From the NCBI GenBank assembly GCA_045591315.1, contig JAZNSN010000004.1, positions 20,222 through 84,221 on the forward strand: DNA of 64,000 bases. The letters are read 5' to 3'. The notes beneath the pieces are model-generated. The model was not told the origin of the DNA. It did no database searches and was given only the letters and a program-made list of their open reading frames with translations. A program made the position numbers and the translations under genes. The stretch comes from HGM04593 sp045591315. Its GTDB lineage: Bacteria; Bacteroidota; Bacteroidia; Bacteroidales; Bacteroidaceae. Numbering within the stretch: position 1 is the first letter of the stretch; every line of letters starts with the position of its first letter. Below, in pieces: positions 17,508 through 26,373 of this stretch.

Positions 17508-18275
17508 TCAGTCATTCCATGAAAAGCCGATTGAAGAAGCAAAGACCTTTGCCCTTTCAAGATCCTCCGGCGTATCAATGCCAATTGTTTCAATATCGGT
17601 AATTCCCACCTTGATCTTATAACCATTCTCAAGCCAACGCAACTGCTCTAGCGATTCAGCAATCTCAAGAGGAGACTGCGGAAGGGTTGTTATCGTTTCA
17701 AGAATATCGGCACGGTAGGCATAAATGCCCAGATGCTTGTAGAAGACATGCTTAGAAAGCCATTGTTCCTTCTCCACCCCACGCAAGTACGGAACTACCG
17801 AACGGCTGAAATATACAGCAAAGCCGCTTTCGTTCAGCACAACCTTGGGCGAATTCGGATTCTCCAGTATTTCTATGCCGTCTGAAACCTCAAAGGGCTT
17901 TACCAGTGTTGCAATATCCGTGCCTTCGGCATCAAAACACTCCATGAGAGCCCTTATCTGTTTTTTCTGTATAAAAGGCTCGTCACCTTGAATATTCACA
18001 ACAACGTCACAATCAAGAGAAAGGCGTTTGTATGCATCGAGACAACGCTCTGTACCGTTCTTGCACTCATCAGCCGTCATCACCACCTTCCCGCCGAAAG
18101 ATTCCACTGCATCTTTTATGCGTTCATCGTCGGTTGCAACGTAAAGTTCATCGAAGCACTCTTTTACCTGCTCATACACGCGCTGTATTACAGGTTTTCC
18201 ACCAAGCATAGCAAGAGGCTTGCCCGGAAACCTGGTCGAAGCATAGCGTGCCGGAATAATTCCCACGAATTTCAT
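17508..18275 (-). CDS. kdsB: 3-deoxy-manno-octulosonate cytidylyltransferase
   Basis: This 255-residue cytoplasmic enzyme couples CTP and Kdo to CMP-Kdo, the activated donor for the lipid A inner core. The N-terminal signature IPARYASTRFPGKPLAMLGG and the later VNIQGDEPFI block, with metal-binding Asp, are diagnostic. The length is normal. It lies between PBP1A (23-base gap) and the M16-like gene (3-base gap), a combination of envelope biogenesis genes. Confidence 0.95.
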   Translation of the reverse strand: MKFVGIIPARYASTRFPGKPLAMLGGKPVIQRVYEQVKECFDELYVATDDERIKDAVESFGGKVVMTADECKNGTERCLDAYKRLSLDCDVVVNIQGDEPFIQKKQIRALMECFDAEGTDIATLVKPFEVSDGIEILENPNSPKVVLNESGFAVYFSRSVVPYLRGVEKEQWLSKHVFYKHLGIYAYRADILETITTLPQSPLEIAESLEQLRWLENGYKIKVGITDIETIGIDTPEDLERAKVFASSIGFSWND

Positions 18276-18298
18276 ATCTTACTTTTTAAAATCTCAAA

Positions 18299-20665
18299 TT
18301 ATTGGAACAATTCATCAAAGCCTTCTTCCGCTGACTCACCTTCGGATTCGTCAGCATCTGCAGAATCCTCATCATTGCTGTTGTCATACAACAAAAGGCT
18401 TCCACATGGATTAAAATCCTTCGGTATATCAAATCTCTCTTCTTGAGAATAAGGCAACGTACTGTCTTCAAATACCTTTTTCATATATATACCCCAAATC
18501 GGGAGCGCCGAAGAAGCACCTTGGCCGTCAGCCATCCTGTCGAAATGTATGTCGCGTTCCTCACCGCCGACCCAGCATCCTGTAACAAGCGACGGGGTAA
18601 ATCCCATGAACCAGCCATCGGAGTTGTTCTGGGTAGTACCGGTCTTACCTCCCATATCGACAGTTATACCGTACACACGGCGAACACGCGAACCGGTACC
18701 GCCATTTATAACGCCACGCAGCATATCTATCATCTTATATGAACTCTGCTCACTTATAACCTCGGTCTTTCTTGCCGAGAATGACGATATTGTATTTCCA
18801 GCATTGTCTTCAATTCGTGTAACCATGAGAGGCGATGTACGTATGCCCTTGCATACAAAGGCTGAATATGCGCTTACCATTTCGGCGACAGACGCATCAC
18901 ACGCTCCTAAGCAAAGAGCAGGGGTAGGCTCAATCTCCTTATTAAGCAATCCGAACTGGTGTATCAGCTTCTTCAACGAATAGGGATTGAGCTTGCTCAT
19001 GAGATAGGCCGAAATCCAGTTGTTCGAAGTCGCAAGTCCCCAACGCAATGTTACAATTTCACCATATCTGTTTCTTGAAGAATTTCTAGGACTCCATAGC
19101 TTTCCGTCTTCGGTAACAAGAGTCTGTTCCACATTCCTTGTCTCGTCACATGGAGTAAAACCGTTTTCCATTGCAAGGGAATACAGGAAGGGCTTTATGG
19201 TCGAGCCCACCTGGCGACGCCCCACAGCAGCCATGTCATACTTGAACTGATAATAGTTAGGACCACCTACATACGCCTTAACCTCACCGGTAAGAGGATC
19301 CATAGACATTGCTCCCGTACGCAGGAAGAACTTGTAATATCTGAGTGAATCCATAGGAGACATAAGGGTATCTTTCGGACCGTTGTATGTGAATATCTCC
19401 ATTTCATAAGGAGTATCAAAAGCCTTTCTTATGCCCTGTTCACTGTAACCGCTATTCTTCATTGTACGGTAACGGTCACTCTGCTTCATGGCACGCTCCA
19501 TAATCTTCTCAACCTCAGCCTCGGTCAGCTTGTCGGTAAAAGGAGCTGTCTTACGGCCTTTCTTCGCCTCGAAGAAACGTGGTTGCAGATTCTCCACCAC
19601 ATGTTCCTGAACGGCCTCTTCGAGGTATGTCTGCATCCGCGAGTCAATAGTCGTGTATATCTTCAGGCCGTCGGTATATACATTATACTTTTCTCCGTTC
19701 GCCTTCGTATTCTTATGACACCAGCCATATAACGGATCAAGTTCCCAATTCAAAGAGTCCTCATAGAACTGCTGCATCTGCCAGCCGCGGTAATTCTCGC
19801 GTTCCGGCTTCGGAGACGTCATATATATACGCAGATATTCACGGAAATATGTTGCAATTCCAGCCTTATGGTCTGCAGGATGATAATTGATAACAAGATC
19901 AAGGGCCGAAAGCGAATCTTTCTCGGCCGGAGTTATGAAACCGGCTTTCTCCATTTGGGAAAAGACGACATTGCGACGTTCCTTTGTCAATTCGGGACGG
20001 CGGCGCGGATTGTAAAGAGAAGAGTTCTTGCACATTCCGACAAGCATGGCGCACTCCTCAATCTTGAGCTGGCTCGGAAGCTTGCCGAAATAGACATGTG
20101 CGGCACTCTTTATTCCCACAGCATTATATCCGAAATCATACTTGTTAAGATAAAGCGTTATTATTTCGTCTTTTGTATATTGCCGTTCGAGCTGTACAGC
20201 AATCACCCACTCTATGGGTTTCTGATAAAGGCGCTCCAGTTTGTTTCCCGACACTTCGGAATAGAGAAGCTTTGAAAGCTGTTGTGTGATAGTACTTCCA
20301 CCACCGGCATTCTTCTGCATCAAGAGCCCTCCCTTGATGACAGCACGCAGAACCGATTTCGCATCTATTCCAGAATGTTCATGAAAGCGGACATCCTCTG
20401 TCGCTATCAATGCCTTTATGAGTTCCGGAGCGATATCCTCATAATCGACAAACACACGGTTCTCCTTGCTGTACGACCAGGTACCCAGTTCCTTGCCATC
20501 GGCCGACAACAATTGCGACGCAAACTTGTAGTTCGGATTCTCAAGCTCGCTCATATCCGGCAGATAACCTATCCAGCCATATGTAATTGAGACAAACAAC
20601 AGCGCAAGAGCAGCAAAGCCCAATATGATAAGACCCCAGAGTGTTACCAGAATTTTCTTTACCAT
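18299..20665 (-). CDS. Penicillin-binding protein 1A (bifunctional transglycosylase/transpeptidase)
   Basis: The protein has 788 residues. One N-terminal membrane anchor (about 5-30) precedes a GT51 transglycosylase domain with catalytic Glu90 (ATEDVRFHEHSG), GGSTITQQLSK at 122-132 and an RKKxE-like block. A transpeptidase domain follows with Ser488/Lys491 (GSTIKPF), SNN at 547-549 and KTGTT at 674-678. It polymerises and cross-links peptidoglycan in the periplasm. The acidic tail of about 35 residues (many D/E/S) is typical of Bacteroidetes homologues and has no catalytic role that I can see. It is the first gene of a three-gene operon with kdsB and the M16-like gene. Confidence 0.94.
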   Translation of the reverse strand: MVKKILVTLWGLIILGFAALALLFVSITYGWIGYLPDMSELENPNYKFASQLLSADGKELGTWSYSKENRVFVDYEDIAPELIKALIATEDVRFHEHSGIDAKSVLRAVIKGGLLMQKNAGGGSTITQQLSKLLYSEVSGNKLERLYQKPIEWVIAVQLERQYTKDEIITLYLNKYDFGYNAVGIKSAAHVYFGKLPSQLKIEECAMLVGMCKNSSLYNPRRRPELTKERRNVVFSQMEKAGFITPAEKDSLSALDLVINYHPADHKAGIATYFREYLRIYMTSPKPERENYRGWQMQQFYEDSLNWELDPLYGWCHKNTKANGEKYNVYTDGLKIYTTIDSRMQTYLEEAVQEHVVENLQPRFFEAKKGRKTAPFTDKLTEAEVEKIMERAMKQSDRYRTMKNSGYSEQGIRKAFDTPYEMEIFTYNGPKDTLMSPMDSLRYYKFFLRTGAMSMDPLTGEVKAYVGGPNYYQFKYDMAAVGRRQVGSTIKPFLYSLAMENGFTPCDETRNVEQTLVTEDGKLWSPRNSSRNRYGEIVTLRWGLATSNNWISAYLMSKLNPYSLKKLIHQFGLLNKEIEPTPALCLGACDASVAEMVSAYSAFVCKGIRTSPLMVTRIEDNAGNTISSFSARKTEVISEQSSYKMIDMLRGVINGGTGSRVRRVYGITVDMGGKTGTTQNNSDGWFMGFTPSLVTGCWVGGEERDIHFDRMADGQGASSALPIWGIYMKKVFEDSTLPYSQEERFDIPKDFNPCGSLLLYDNSNDEDSADADESEGESAEEGFDELFQ

Positions 20666-20716
20666 AAATGTATGATGAATTATTCGGCCGGCACATCACG
20701 GCCCTAATTTAGACTG

Positions 20717-20724
20717 CGAAGATA
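20717..20724 (-). promoter_or_regulatory. Putative -7 element for PBP1A
   Basis: The minus strand reads TATCTTCG, the housekeeping variant of the Bacteroidetes -7 element, 52 bases before the PBP1A start. A CTTG at 20747-20750 stands 22 bases upstream, slightly too far for a good -33. Confidence 0.4.
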
Positions 20725-20794
20725 ATACAAATATTTCAAATAGGTGCAAGCTTTTAACAAGTTAAAAAAAAACGTGGATTTATACTGCATTTGT

Positions 20795-20826
20795 ATTGTC
20801 AAACCCAATGAATTGACTTATCTTTG
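20795..20826 (+). promoter_or_regulatory. Promoter of the pyrB operon
   Basis: ATTG (20795-20798), 20 bases, then TATCTTTG (20819-20826) fits the Bacteroidetes consensus. Because the -7 element overlaps the in-frame upstream start at 20824, translation should begin at the ATG at 20854. Confidence 0.65.
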
Positions 20827-20853
20827 AAAGAAATTATAACAGTTTCTACATCC

Positions 20854-21768
20854 ATGAAAAGAAGAAGCCTTGTATCTATCAACGATCTCTCACGCGAGAA
20901 GATACTTTCATTGTTGGAAACAGCCGAAAAATTCGAGAAAAACCCTAACAGCAAGATTCTTGACGGCAAAGTTGTAGGCTCGCTCTTCTTTGAGCCATCG
21001 ACCCGTACACGTCTCAGTTTTGAAACAGCAGCAAACCGCCTCGGAGCACGCGTAATCGGTTTCAGCGACGCAGCGACCAGTTCTGCCAGCAAAGGCGAGA
21101 CTTTGAAAGACACCATTATGATGGTTTCAAGCTATGCAGATGTCATTGTAATGCGCCACCGTCTTGAAGGTGCAGCCAGATACGCCAGTGAAGTATCTCC
21201 CGTACCCGTAATCAATGCCGGTGACGGAGCCAACCAGCACCCCTCGCAGACGATGCTCGATCTCTACTCTATCAAAAAGACACAGGGAACACTTGAAGGG
21301 CTTAACATACACCTTGTCGGAGACCTGAAATACGGCCGTACCGTACACTCATTGCTGCATGCAATGCGCCATTTCAACCCGACATTCCACTTCATAGCTC
21401 CCGAAGAGCTTCACATGCCCGAAGAATACCGCATATTCTGCCGCGAGAACAACATACCTTTCACCGAGACCACCGAATTCAATGAGGATGTAATAGCCGA
21501 TGCCGACATAATCTACATGACGAGGGTACAGCGTGAACGATTCAGCGACCTTATGGAATATGAGAAAGTAAAGAACTGCTACAGACTAACGAATGCTATG
21601 CTTGAGGGAACAAAAGAGAACCTGCGCATCCTGCACCCGCTGCCTCGTGTAAACGAGATTGCGCACGACGTTGACGAGAACCCCAAAGCATACTATTTCC
21701 AGCAGGCGCAGAACGGGCTATATGTACGCGAGGCACTCATCTGCGACGTACTCGACATAAAAATATAA
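20854..21768 (+). CDS. pyrB: Aspartate carbamoyltransferase catalytic subunit
   Basis: This 304-residue enzyme joins carbamoyl phosphate and aspartate in the first committed step of pyrimidine synthesis. The carbamoyl-phosphate-binding STRTRLSFE motif is at about 50-58; HRLEGAARYASE, DGANQHPSQTMLD and the C-terminal HPLPRVNEI are all present. I chose ATG 20854 over an in-frame start 30 bases earlier because a promoter -7 element covers the earlier start and the protein then aligns with other Bacteroidetes PyrB proteins beginning near the RSLV segment. pyrI follows 28 bases later. CarB, encoded at 35857-39078, supplies the carbamoyl phosphate. Confidence 0.96.
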   Translation: MKRRSLVSINDLSREKILSLLETAEKFEKNPNSKILDGKVVGSLFFEPSTRTRLSFETAANRLGARVIGFSDAATSSASKGETLKDTIMMVSSYADVIVMRHRLEGAARYASEVSPVPVINAGDGANQHPSQTMLDLYSIKKTQGTLEGLNIHLVGDLKYGRTVHSLLHAMRHFNPTFHFIAPEELHMPEEYRIFCRENNIPFTETTEFNEDVIADADIIYMTRVQRERFSDLMEYEKVKNCYRLTNAMLEGTKENLRILHPLPRVNEIAHDVDENPKAYYFQQAQNGLYVREALICDVLDIKI

Positions 21769-21796
21769 TTCTACATCTTATTTTCAACAGAGAACC

Positions 21797-22261
21797 ATGG
21801 ATAAGAAGAACAAGCATGCATTGCAGGTTTCCGCATTATGCAACGGAACCGTAATAGACCATATACCGGCCGACAAACTCTTTGCCGTAGTATCATTGCT
21901 CGACATCCCCTCAATGGGCAATAATGTGACCATAGGCTACAATCTCGAAAGCAAGAAGCTTGGCAAGAAAGGACTTATAAAAATTGCTGACAGGTTCTTT
22001 ACCGATGACGATGTAAGCAAGATATCCGTAGTAGCCCCCAACGTAGTGCTTAACACCATACGCAACTACAATGTTGTAGAAAAGCGCGAGGTGAGGATGC
22101 CCGACGAGCTGCATAACATAATCAAGTGCAACAACCTCAACTGCATCACCAACAACGAGCCTATGGCAACGCATTTCTATGTTTCAAACCGCAAGGAAGG
22201 CACACTCAAATGCCGTTACTGCGAGAAGGAGCAGAACATCAATGATGTAGAACTGTTATAA
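21797..22261 (+). CDS. pyrI: Aspartate carbamoyltransferase regulatory subunit
   Basis: This 154-residue protein is the allosteric partner of PyrB. It has the N-terminal nucleotide-binding domain (VSALCNGTVIDHIPADKLF) and a C-terminal zinc domain with four Cys in two pairs (CNNLNC at about 110-115 and CRYC at about 138-141). It binds CTP/ATP and confers feedback control on the dodecameric enzyme. It follows pyrB by 28 bases and precedes the flavin reductase gene by one base. Confidence 0.96.
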   Translation: MDKKNKHALQVSALCNGTVIDHIPADKLFAVVSLLDIPSMGNNVTIGYNLESKKLGKKGLIKIADRFFTDDDVSKISVVAPNVVLNTIRNYNVVEKREVRMPDELHNIIKCNNLNCITNNEPMATHFYVSNRKEGTLKCRYCEKEQNINDVELL

Positions 22262-22262
22262 T

Positions 22263-22826
22263 ATGAAGCTGAACTGGAAACCGGGGACAATGATATACCC
22301 CTTGCCGGCTGTGCTCATAAGCTGCGGCAGCACACCCGAAGAGTACAACATGTTCACCGTATCGTGGGTAGGGACAACATGTACCAATCCGGCAATGTGC
22401 TACATATCCGTACGCCCCGAACGGCACTCCTACCCTATTATAAAGGAGAACGGCGAATTCGTAATCAACCTGACTACAGCCTCAATGGCACGTGCAACAG
22501 ACTGGTGCGGTGTACGCTCAGGTGCCGACTACGACAAGGCCAAGGAGACAGGGCTCACATATGGCCCTTCAAAGGAGATAAAGGCACCCATAATAATGGA
22601 ATCGCCTTTGAGTATCGAGTGCAGGGTAAAGCAGATAATTCCTCTCGGCTCGCACGACATGTTCCTTGCCGAAGTATTGAACGTGCAGGCCGATGACAGG
22701 TATCTAAACCCCGAAACCGGCGAATGGAACCTTGCAGCGGCCGACCCTCTTGTATATACCCATGGCAAATATTTCCATTTGGGCGATTTCATCGGCAAGT
22801 TCGGTTGGAGCGTAAAGAAGAAATAA
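22263..22826 (+). CDS. Flavin reductase-like FMN-binding protein
   Basis: This 187-residue protein belongs to the flavin reductase-like (split barrel, FMN-binding) family. The KPGTMIYPLPAVLISCG-like N-terminus (here WKPGTMIYPLPAVLISCG), SVRPERHSYPIIKENGEFVI and the C-terminal YTHGKYFHLGDFIGKFGWS are typical landmarks. It probably binds FMN and transfers electrons from NAD(P)H to a flavin or small substrate in the cytoplasm. It begins one base after the pyrI stop. The link to pyrimidine synthesis is positional only. Confidence 0.85.
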   Translation: MKLNWKPGTMIYPLPAVLISCGSTPEEYNMFTVSWVGTTCTNPAMCYISVRPERHSYPIIKENGEFVINLTTASMARATDWCGVRSGADYDKAKETGLTYGPSKEIKAPIIMESPLSIECRVKQIIPLGSHDMFLAEVLNVQADDRYLNPETGEWNLAAADPLVYTHGKYFHLGDFIGKFGWSVKKK

Positions 22827-22837
22827 GAAATTTTACA

Positions 22838-23530
22838 ATGAGACTGAAGAATATTATCCTTTTATTTCTCCTGGCACTCCAATGCACGCTTGCAGCGCAG
22901 GAGAAAAAGCAGTTCCGGTTCAATTATGGAATAAAAGCAGGATTCCAGGCTTTGACTTACAACGACCCGGAATTCGAGATTGATGGATATACATTTGACA
23001 GCAACAACATACAAAGCAGCAAAATAGGCTATACTATAGCTCCATTCATCAGGATAACATACAGTTGCTTTTATCTGCAAACCGAAACCACTTTCGGCCT
23101 TACACGCCACAGTTTTGAATTCACCGAAAAAGACACAAAAGAAAGCGGTCATAGGGCAAGCAGTTCTATCTACAATCTAAAGACCTACTGCATACAAGTC
23201 CCGTTGCTTTTCGGCTATAATTTCATAGACCAGAAGGTTTTCGGTATGGGCGTATTCACAGGACCTAGAATAAAGCATACATTCTCTTCGCACAACAAGC
23301 AGGAATTCAAGAACTTCAGATACAAGAATCTTCGAGAGGAACTTAACAGCACATCATACTATTGGGAGATCGGACTTGGCGTAAAGATAGGCAATGTTTT
23401 TTTCGATTTCGTATATGATATCGGATTAAGCGACACATCCAAGTATCTCGAAGCCGCCGATGAAGGAAAAAGGTTCAAGACAAGCCGAAGCGAAAACGTC
23501 CTTAGTTTCTCTGTAGGAATGATTTTCTGA
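22838..23530 (+). CDS. Outer-membrane beta-barrel (porin-like) protein
   Basis: This 230-residue protein begins with a signal peptide (MRLKNIILLFLLALQCTLAA, cut before QEKKQ). The mature part has alternating beta-strand pattern, an N-terminal FRFNYGIKAGFQ strand, and it ends in an aromatic residue (SFSVGMIF), as outer-membrane barrels do. It resembles the PorT/OmpW-like 'outer membrane beta-barrel' family of Bacteroidetes with about 8-10 strands. The ATG at 22838, 11 bases after the flavin reductase stop, gives a complete signal peptide; longer frames have no plausible start. Function unknown. Confidence 0.8.
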   Translation: MRLKNIILLFLLALQCTLAAQEKKQFRFNYGIKAGFQALTYNDPEFEIDGYTFDSNNIQSSKIGYTIAPFIRITYSCFYLQTETTFGLTRHSFEFTEKDTKESGHRASSSIYNLKTYCIQVPLLFGYNFIDQKVFGMGVFTGPRIKHTFSSHNKQEFKNFRYKNLREELNSTSYYWEIGLGVKIGNVFFDFVYDIGLSDTSKYLEAADEGKRFKTSRSENVLSFSVGMIF

Positions 23531-23540
23531 TTCCACCAAC

Positions 23541-23590
23541 ATTCATAAAGCAAGACGGCAGAACATGTTCTGCCGTCTTGCTTTATGAAT
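23541..23590. terminator. 50-bp perfect palindrome, bidirectional terminator
   Basis: Bases 23541-23565 are the exact reverse complement of 23566-23590. It lies between the convergent outer-membrane protein and glyA genes, 10 bases after one stop and 8 after the other, so it should terminate both. Confidence 0.85.
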
Positions 23591-23598
23591 AACTTTAA

Positions 23599-24879
23599 TC
23601 AATATGCAAACAACGGGAACTCAGCCATTGTCTCGTTCACTTTACGGCGTACTGTTGCAATCACCTTTTCATCTTCGGGTGCATTCAGCACACTCTCTAT
23701 CATCTCGGCAATGAAAGGCATCATATCCTCCTTGACACCACGGGTTGTAATAGCCGGAGTACCCAAACGAATACCAGATGTCTGGAATGCGCTACGAGTA
23801 TCGAAAGGAACCATATTCTTGTTTGCTGTTATGTCGGCTGCGACAAGAGCCCTTTCAGCTACCTTGCCTGTAAGGTCGGGATACTTGCTGCGCAAATCGA
23901 CAAGCATCGAATGGTTGTCTGTTCCGCCCGACACAATGCCGAAACCGCGCTCCATGAGTTCGTTCGCCAGTGTCGCCGCATTCAGCTTCACTTGTGCCTG
24001 ATACTCCTTGAATTCGGGCTGCAGAGCCTCGCCGAAAGCAACAGCCTTAGCAGCAATCACATGCTCCAGCGGACCGCCCTGAATACCTGGGAATACAGCG
24101 GAGTCAAGCAGCTGAGACATCATCTTGACCTCGCCTTTCGGGGTAGTCTTGCCCCAAGGATTGGGAAAATCCTTGCCCATAAGTATTACGCCTCCGCGTG
24201 GACCGCGCAGTGTTTTGTGTGTAGTAGATGTCACAATGTGGGCATACTTGACAGGATTGTCAAGCAACCCTGCTGCAATCAAGCCTGCCGGATGAGCCAT
24301 ATCCACCATGAATATCGCACCCACCTTATCAGCAATCTCGCGCATACGCTTGTAATCCCACTCGCGTGAATATGCAGAGCCGCCTCCGATAATCATCTTC
24401 GGTTTCTCACGCAAAGCGACCTCTTCCATCTGGTCGTAATCGACACGCCCTGTTTCGGGGTTAAGGTTATATTCGACCGGAGTATATATTATACCTGAAG
24501 TATTCACTGCAGAGCCGTGCGAGAGATGGCCTCCATGGGCAAGATTAAGGCCCATGAACTTGTCACCGGGGTTCAGGACGGCAAGGAATACGGCAGCGTT
24601 GGCCTGCGCGCCCGAATGTGGCTGAACATTGACCCACTCTGCATCGTAGAGTTCCTTCAGCCTTTCACGGGCTATCTCCTCAACGATGTCAACAACCTCG
24701 CAACCGCCATAGTAGCGTTTGCCCGGATAACCTTCGGCATACTTGTTTGTAAGGACAGAGCCCATGGCACGCATTACCTCGTCACTCACAAAATTCTCCG
24801 ATGCAATAAGTTCAATACCTTTTAACTGACGGCGGTATTCCGTCTCAATCAACTGAAAAATATGTCTGTCGCGTTTCAT
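23599..24879 (-). CDS. glyA: Serine hydroxymethyltransferase
   Basis: This 426-residue PLP enzyme interconverts serine and glycine with tetrahydrofolate, the main one-carbon source. The PLP lysine is Lys222 in TSTTHKTLRGPRGG; GIELIASENF at 21-30, YPGKRYYGGCE at 51-61 and NVQPHSGAQAN at 84-94 are conserved. It is cytoplasmic and of normal length. It is a single-gene minus-strand unit with its own promoter and a palindromic terminator. Confidence 0.97.
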   Translation of the reverse strand: MKRDRHIFQLIETEYRRQLKGIELIASENFVSDEVMRAMGSVLTNKYAEGYPGKRYYGGCEVVDIVEEIARERLKELYDAEWVNVQPHSGAQANAAVFLAVLNPGDKFMGLNLAHGGHLSHGSAVNTSGIIYTPVEYNLNPETGRVDYDQMEEVALREKPKMIIGGGSAYSREWDYKRMREIADKVGAIFMVDMAHPAGLIAAGLLDNPVKYAHIVTSTTHKTLRGPRGGVILMGKDFPNPWGKTTPKGEVKMMSQLLDSAVFPGIQGGPLEHVIAAKAVAFGEALQPEFKEYQAQVKLNAATLANELMERGFGIVSGGTDNHSMLVDLRSKYPDLTGKVAERALVAADITANKNMVPFDTRSAFQTSGIRLGTPAITTRGVKEDMMPFIAEMIESVLNAPEDEKVIATVRRKVNETMAEFPLFAY

Positions 24880-24906
24880 AGCAATCTGAATTCATGTAAT
24901 CTTCTG

Positions 24907-24937
24907 CGAAGATAGTAAAATCTGCCCAAACAGCAAC
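24907..24937 (-). promoter_or_regulatory. Promoter of glyA
   Basis: On the minus strand GTTG (24934-24937), 19 bases, TATCTTCG (24907-24914) fits a Bacteroidetes housekeeping promoter. The -7 element is 28 bases before the glyA start. Confidence 0.55.
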
Positions 24938-25010
24938 TGCAAATACATTATATATTTAGGGAAGCTTTACTGATTTTCAAATTGTTTTGCTTATATTTGA
25001 GGTAAACCTT

Positions 25011-25167
25011 GAATATTTTCTTCACTCGCTGTGAAAAATATAGAAGCAAGCTTCATATTTCTCGCTCGTTTGTATGTATATTTGAGAAAACTCGAATATT
25101 TTCTTCACTCGCTGTGAAAAATATGGAAGCAAGCTTCATATTTCTCGCTCGTTTGTATGTATATTTG
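25011..25167 (+). repeat. Tandem 74-bp palindromic repeat, each copy ending in a -7 promoter element
   Basis: Copies at 25011-25084 and 25094-25167 differ at one position and are separated by 9 bases. Each contains overlapping inverted repeats (CACTCGCTGTG; GAAGCAAGCTTC; AATAT/ATATT arms) and ends in TATATTTG, a TAnnTTTG -7 element (25077-25084, 25160-25167). A third TATATTTG at 24992-24999 precedes the first copy, so the three are spaced 85 and 83 bases apart. A diverged relative lies at 57262-57320, so this is a dispersed repeat family. The last -7 lies 22 bases before the small ORF at 25190. Confidence 0.8.
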
Positions 25168-25189
25168 CCTAAAGACTAATATAAGCATA

Positions 25190-25312
25190 ATGAAGGATTA
25201 CAGACAAAGGAATATCGGATGAATACTGGCTGCCGTGACGACATTCTCTGCAAGCTACGTGCTGGTGTGGGCAATGTCCAGAACAAGAATAACTGAAATA
25301 TTTATCAAATGA
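25190..25312 (+). pseudogene. Small membrane-protein ORF interrupted by an in-frame TGA
   Basis: ATG at 25190 gives MKDYRQRNIG, then TGA (25220-25222), then 29 more codons in the same frame (ILAAVTTFSASYVLVWAMSR and a charged tail) to a TGA at 25310-25312. If the first TGA were TGG (Trp), the product would be a 40-residue protein with a basic N-terminus and one membrane helix, a normal shape for a small membrane protein. A -7 promoter element stands 22 bases upstream and the FKBP gene begins 18 bases downstream. It may be a decayed gene, a sequencing error or a recoded stop. No homologue is recognised. Confidence 0.4.
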
Positions 25313-25330
25313 CATAAAACAACAGAAGAG

Positions 25331-26347
25331 ATGAAAAGAACTATATTGACAACAATGTTGATAGGATGCGGAATAGCGGTATCAAGCGCAATGCATACAG
25401 GAACTGATCTCGGCAACTATGCGCCAAAAGAAGAGAAGATTGACACACTATCCTACATAGCTGGTATCCAGATCGGGCAGAACATAAAGAACGAGATACT
25501 CCCGCAGCTGAAGCTTGACTACGGCATAATATTCTCGACGATTGACAAGAACTTTGCCAAGGATAAACCTATCAAGGTCGAAAACGAGACCTTGACACCA
25601 GACAATCTTAAAGAAGTTTCAAAGAAGTACTTCGATGCTGAGTTCAGAAAGCGCATACAGGCATCGGCGAATGACAGCACTGTAGAGATTTTCAGCCCCA
25701 CCGACAGAAAAATCGTATCTACGCTTATTGGAGCCGACTTCGCCTACAGAATGAAGGATGCCCCGCACCCGATAGAGAAGAAGTCATTGCTAAAAGGCAT
25801 TGCCGACACGCAGGAGGAAAAAGAGATTATCACCATACAAGAGGCAAACAAGTACATGCAGAACTACTTCAGCACCATACTTCCTGAGAAGAACAGGAAA
25901 GAGTCGGAGGCATGGCTTGCCAAGATAGAGAAACAGAAAGGTGTAAAGAAGACAGATAGCGGAATCCTATACAAGATTGAGGCTACTGGTGACATGAATG
26001 CAAAGGCCGTTAAGAACGATGATGTCGTAAAGGTTCTCTACACCGGAACTACAATAAGCGGAAAGGTATTCGACAGCAACAAATGGAGCGATATGCCGCA
26101 GGCACGTAAGGAGTACATAAAGGCAAGTACACCCGATGCAGCAGAGAAAGACAATCCTATCGAATTCCCTCTCAACAGAGTAATCAAAGGATGGACCGAG
26201 GGAATGAAGCTTATTGGCAAAGGCGGCAAGATAACCCTGTGGATTCCTTCGGGCCTCGCATACGGTGAACGCGGAACAGGACAGGACATTGGCCCCAACC
26301 AGGCACTGCGTTTCGATGTAGAGCTGCTCGATGTTACAGTAAAATGA
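25331..26347 (+). CDS. FKBP-type peptidyl-prolyl cis-trans isomerase, exported
   Basis: The protein has 338 residues. An N-terminal hydrophobic segment (LTTMLIGCGIAVSSAM) looks like a signal peptide. Residues about 35-205 form an FKBP_N-type dimerisation region (IDTLSYIAGIQIGQNIKNEI). The FKBP domain occupies about 225-338 with DDVVKVLYTGTTISGKVFDS, VIKGWTEGMKLIGKGGKITL and WIPSGLAYGERG, keeping the aromatic pocket residues. It should accelerate proline isomerisation and chaperone proteins in the periplasm. The FKBP_N region is longer than in E. coli FkpA/Mip. The GH20 gene follows by 26 bases, so its enzyme may be co-expressed. Confidence 0.92.
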   Translation: MKRTILTTMLIGCGIAVSSAMHTGTDLGNYAPKEEKIDTLSYIAGIQIGQNIKNEILPQLKLDYGIIFSTIDKNFAKDKPIKVENETLTPDNLKEVSKKYFDAEFRKRIQASANDSTVEIFSPTDRKIVSTLIGADFAYRMKDAPHPIEKKSLLKGIADTQEEKEIITIQEANKYMQNYFSTILPEKNRKESEAWLAKIEKQKGVKKTDSGILYKIEATGDMNAKAVKNDDVVKVLYTGTTISGKVFDSNKWSDMPQARKEYIKASTPDAAEKDNPIEFPLNRVIKGWTEGMKLIGKGGKITLWIPSGLAYGERGTGQDIGPNQALRFDVELLDVTVK

Positions 26348-26373
26348 GAACATAAACATAATTGACCCAAACT

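Noticed and set aside
24880..25330. CRISPR-like reading of the 74-bp tandem repeat
   Set aside because: Two copies only, with a 9-base spacer and promoter-like ends, do not fit a CRISPR array, and no cas gene is near.
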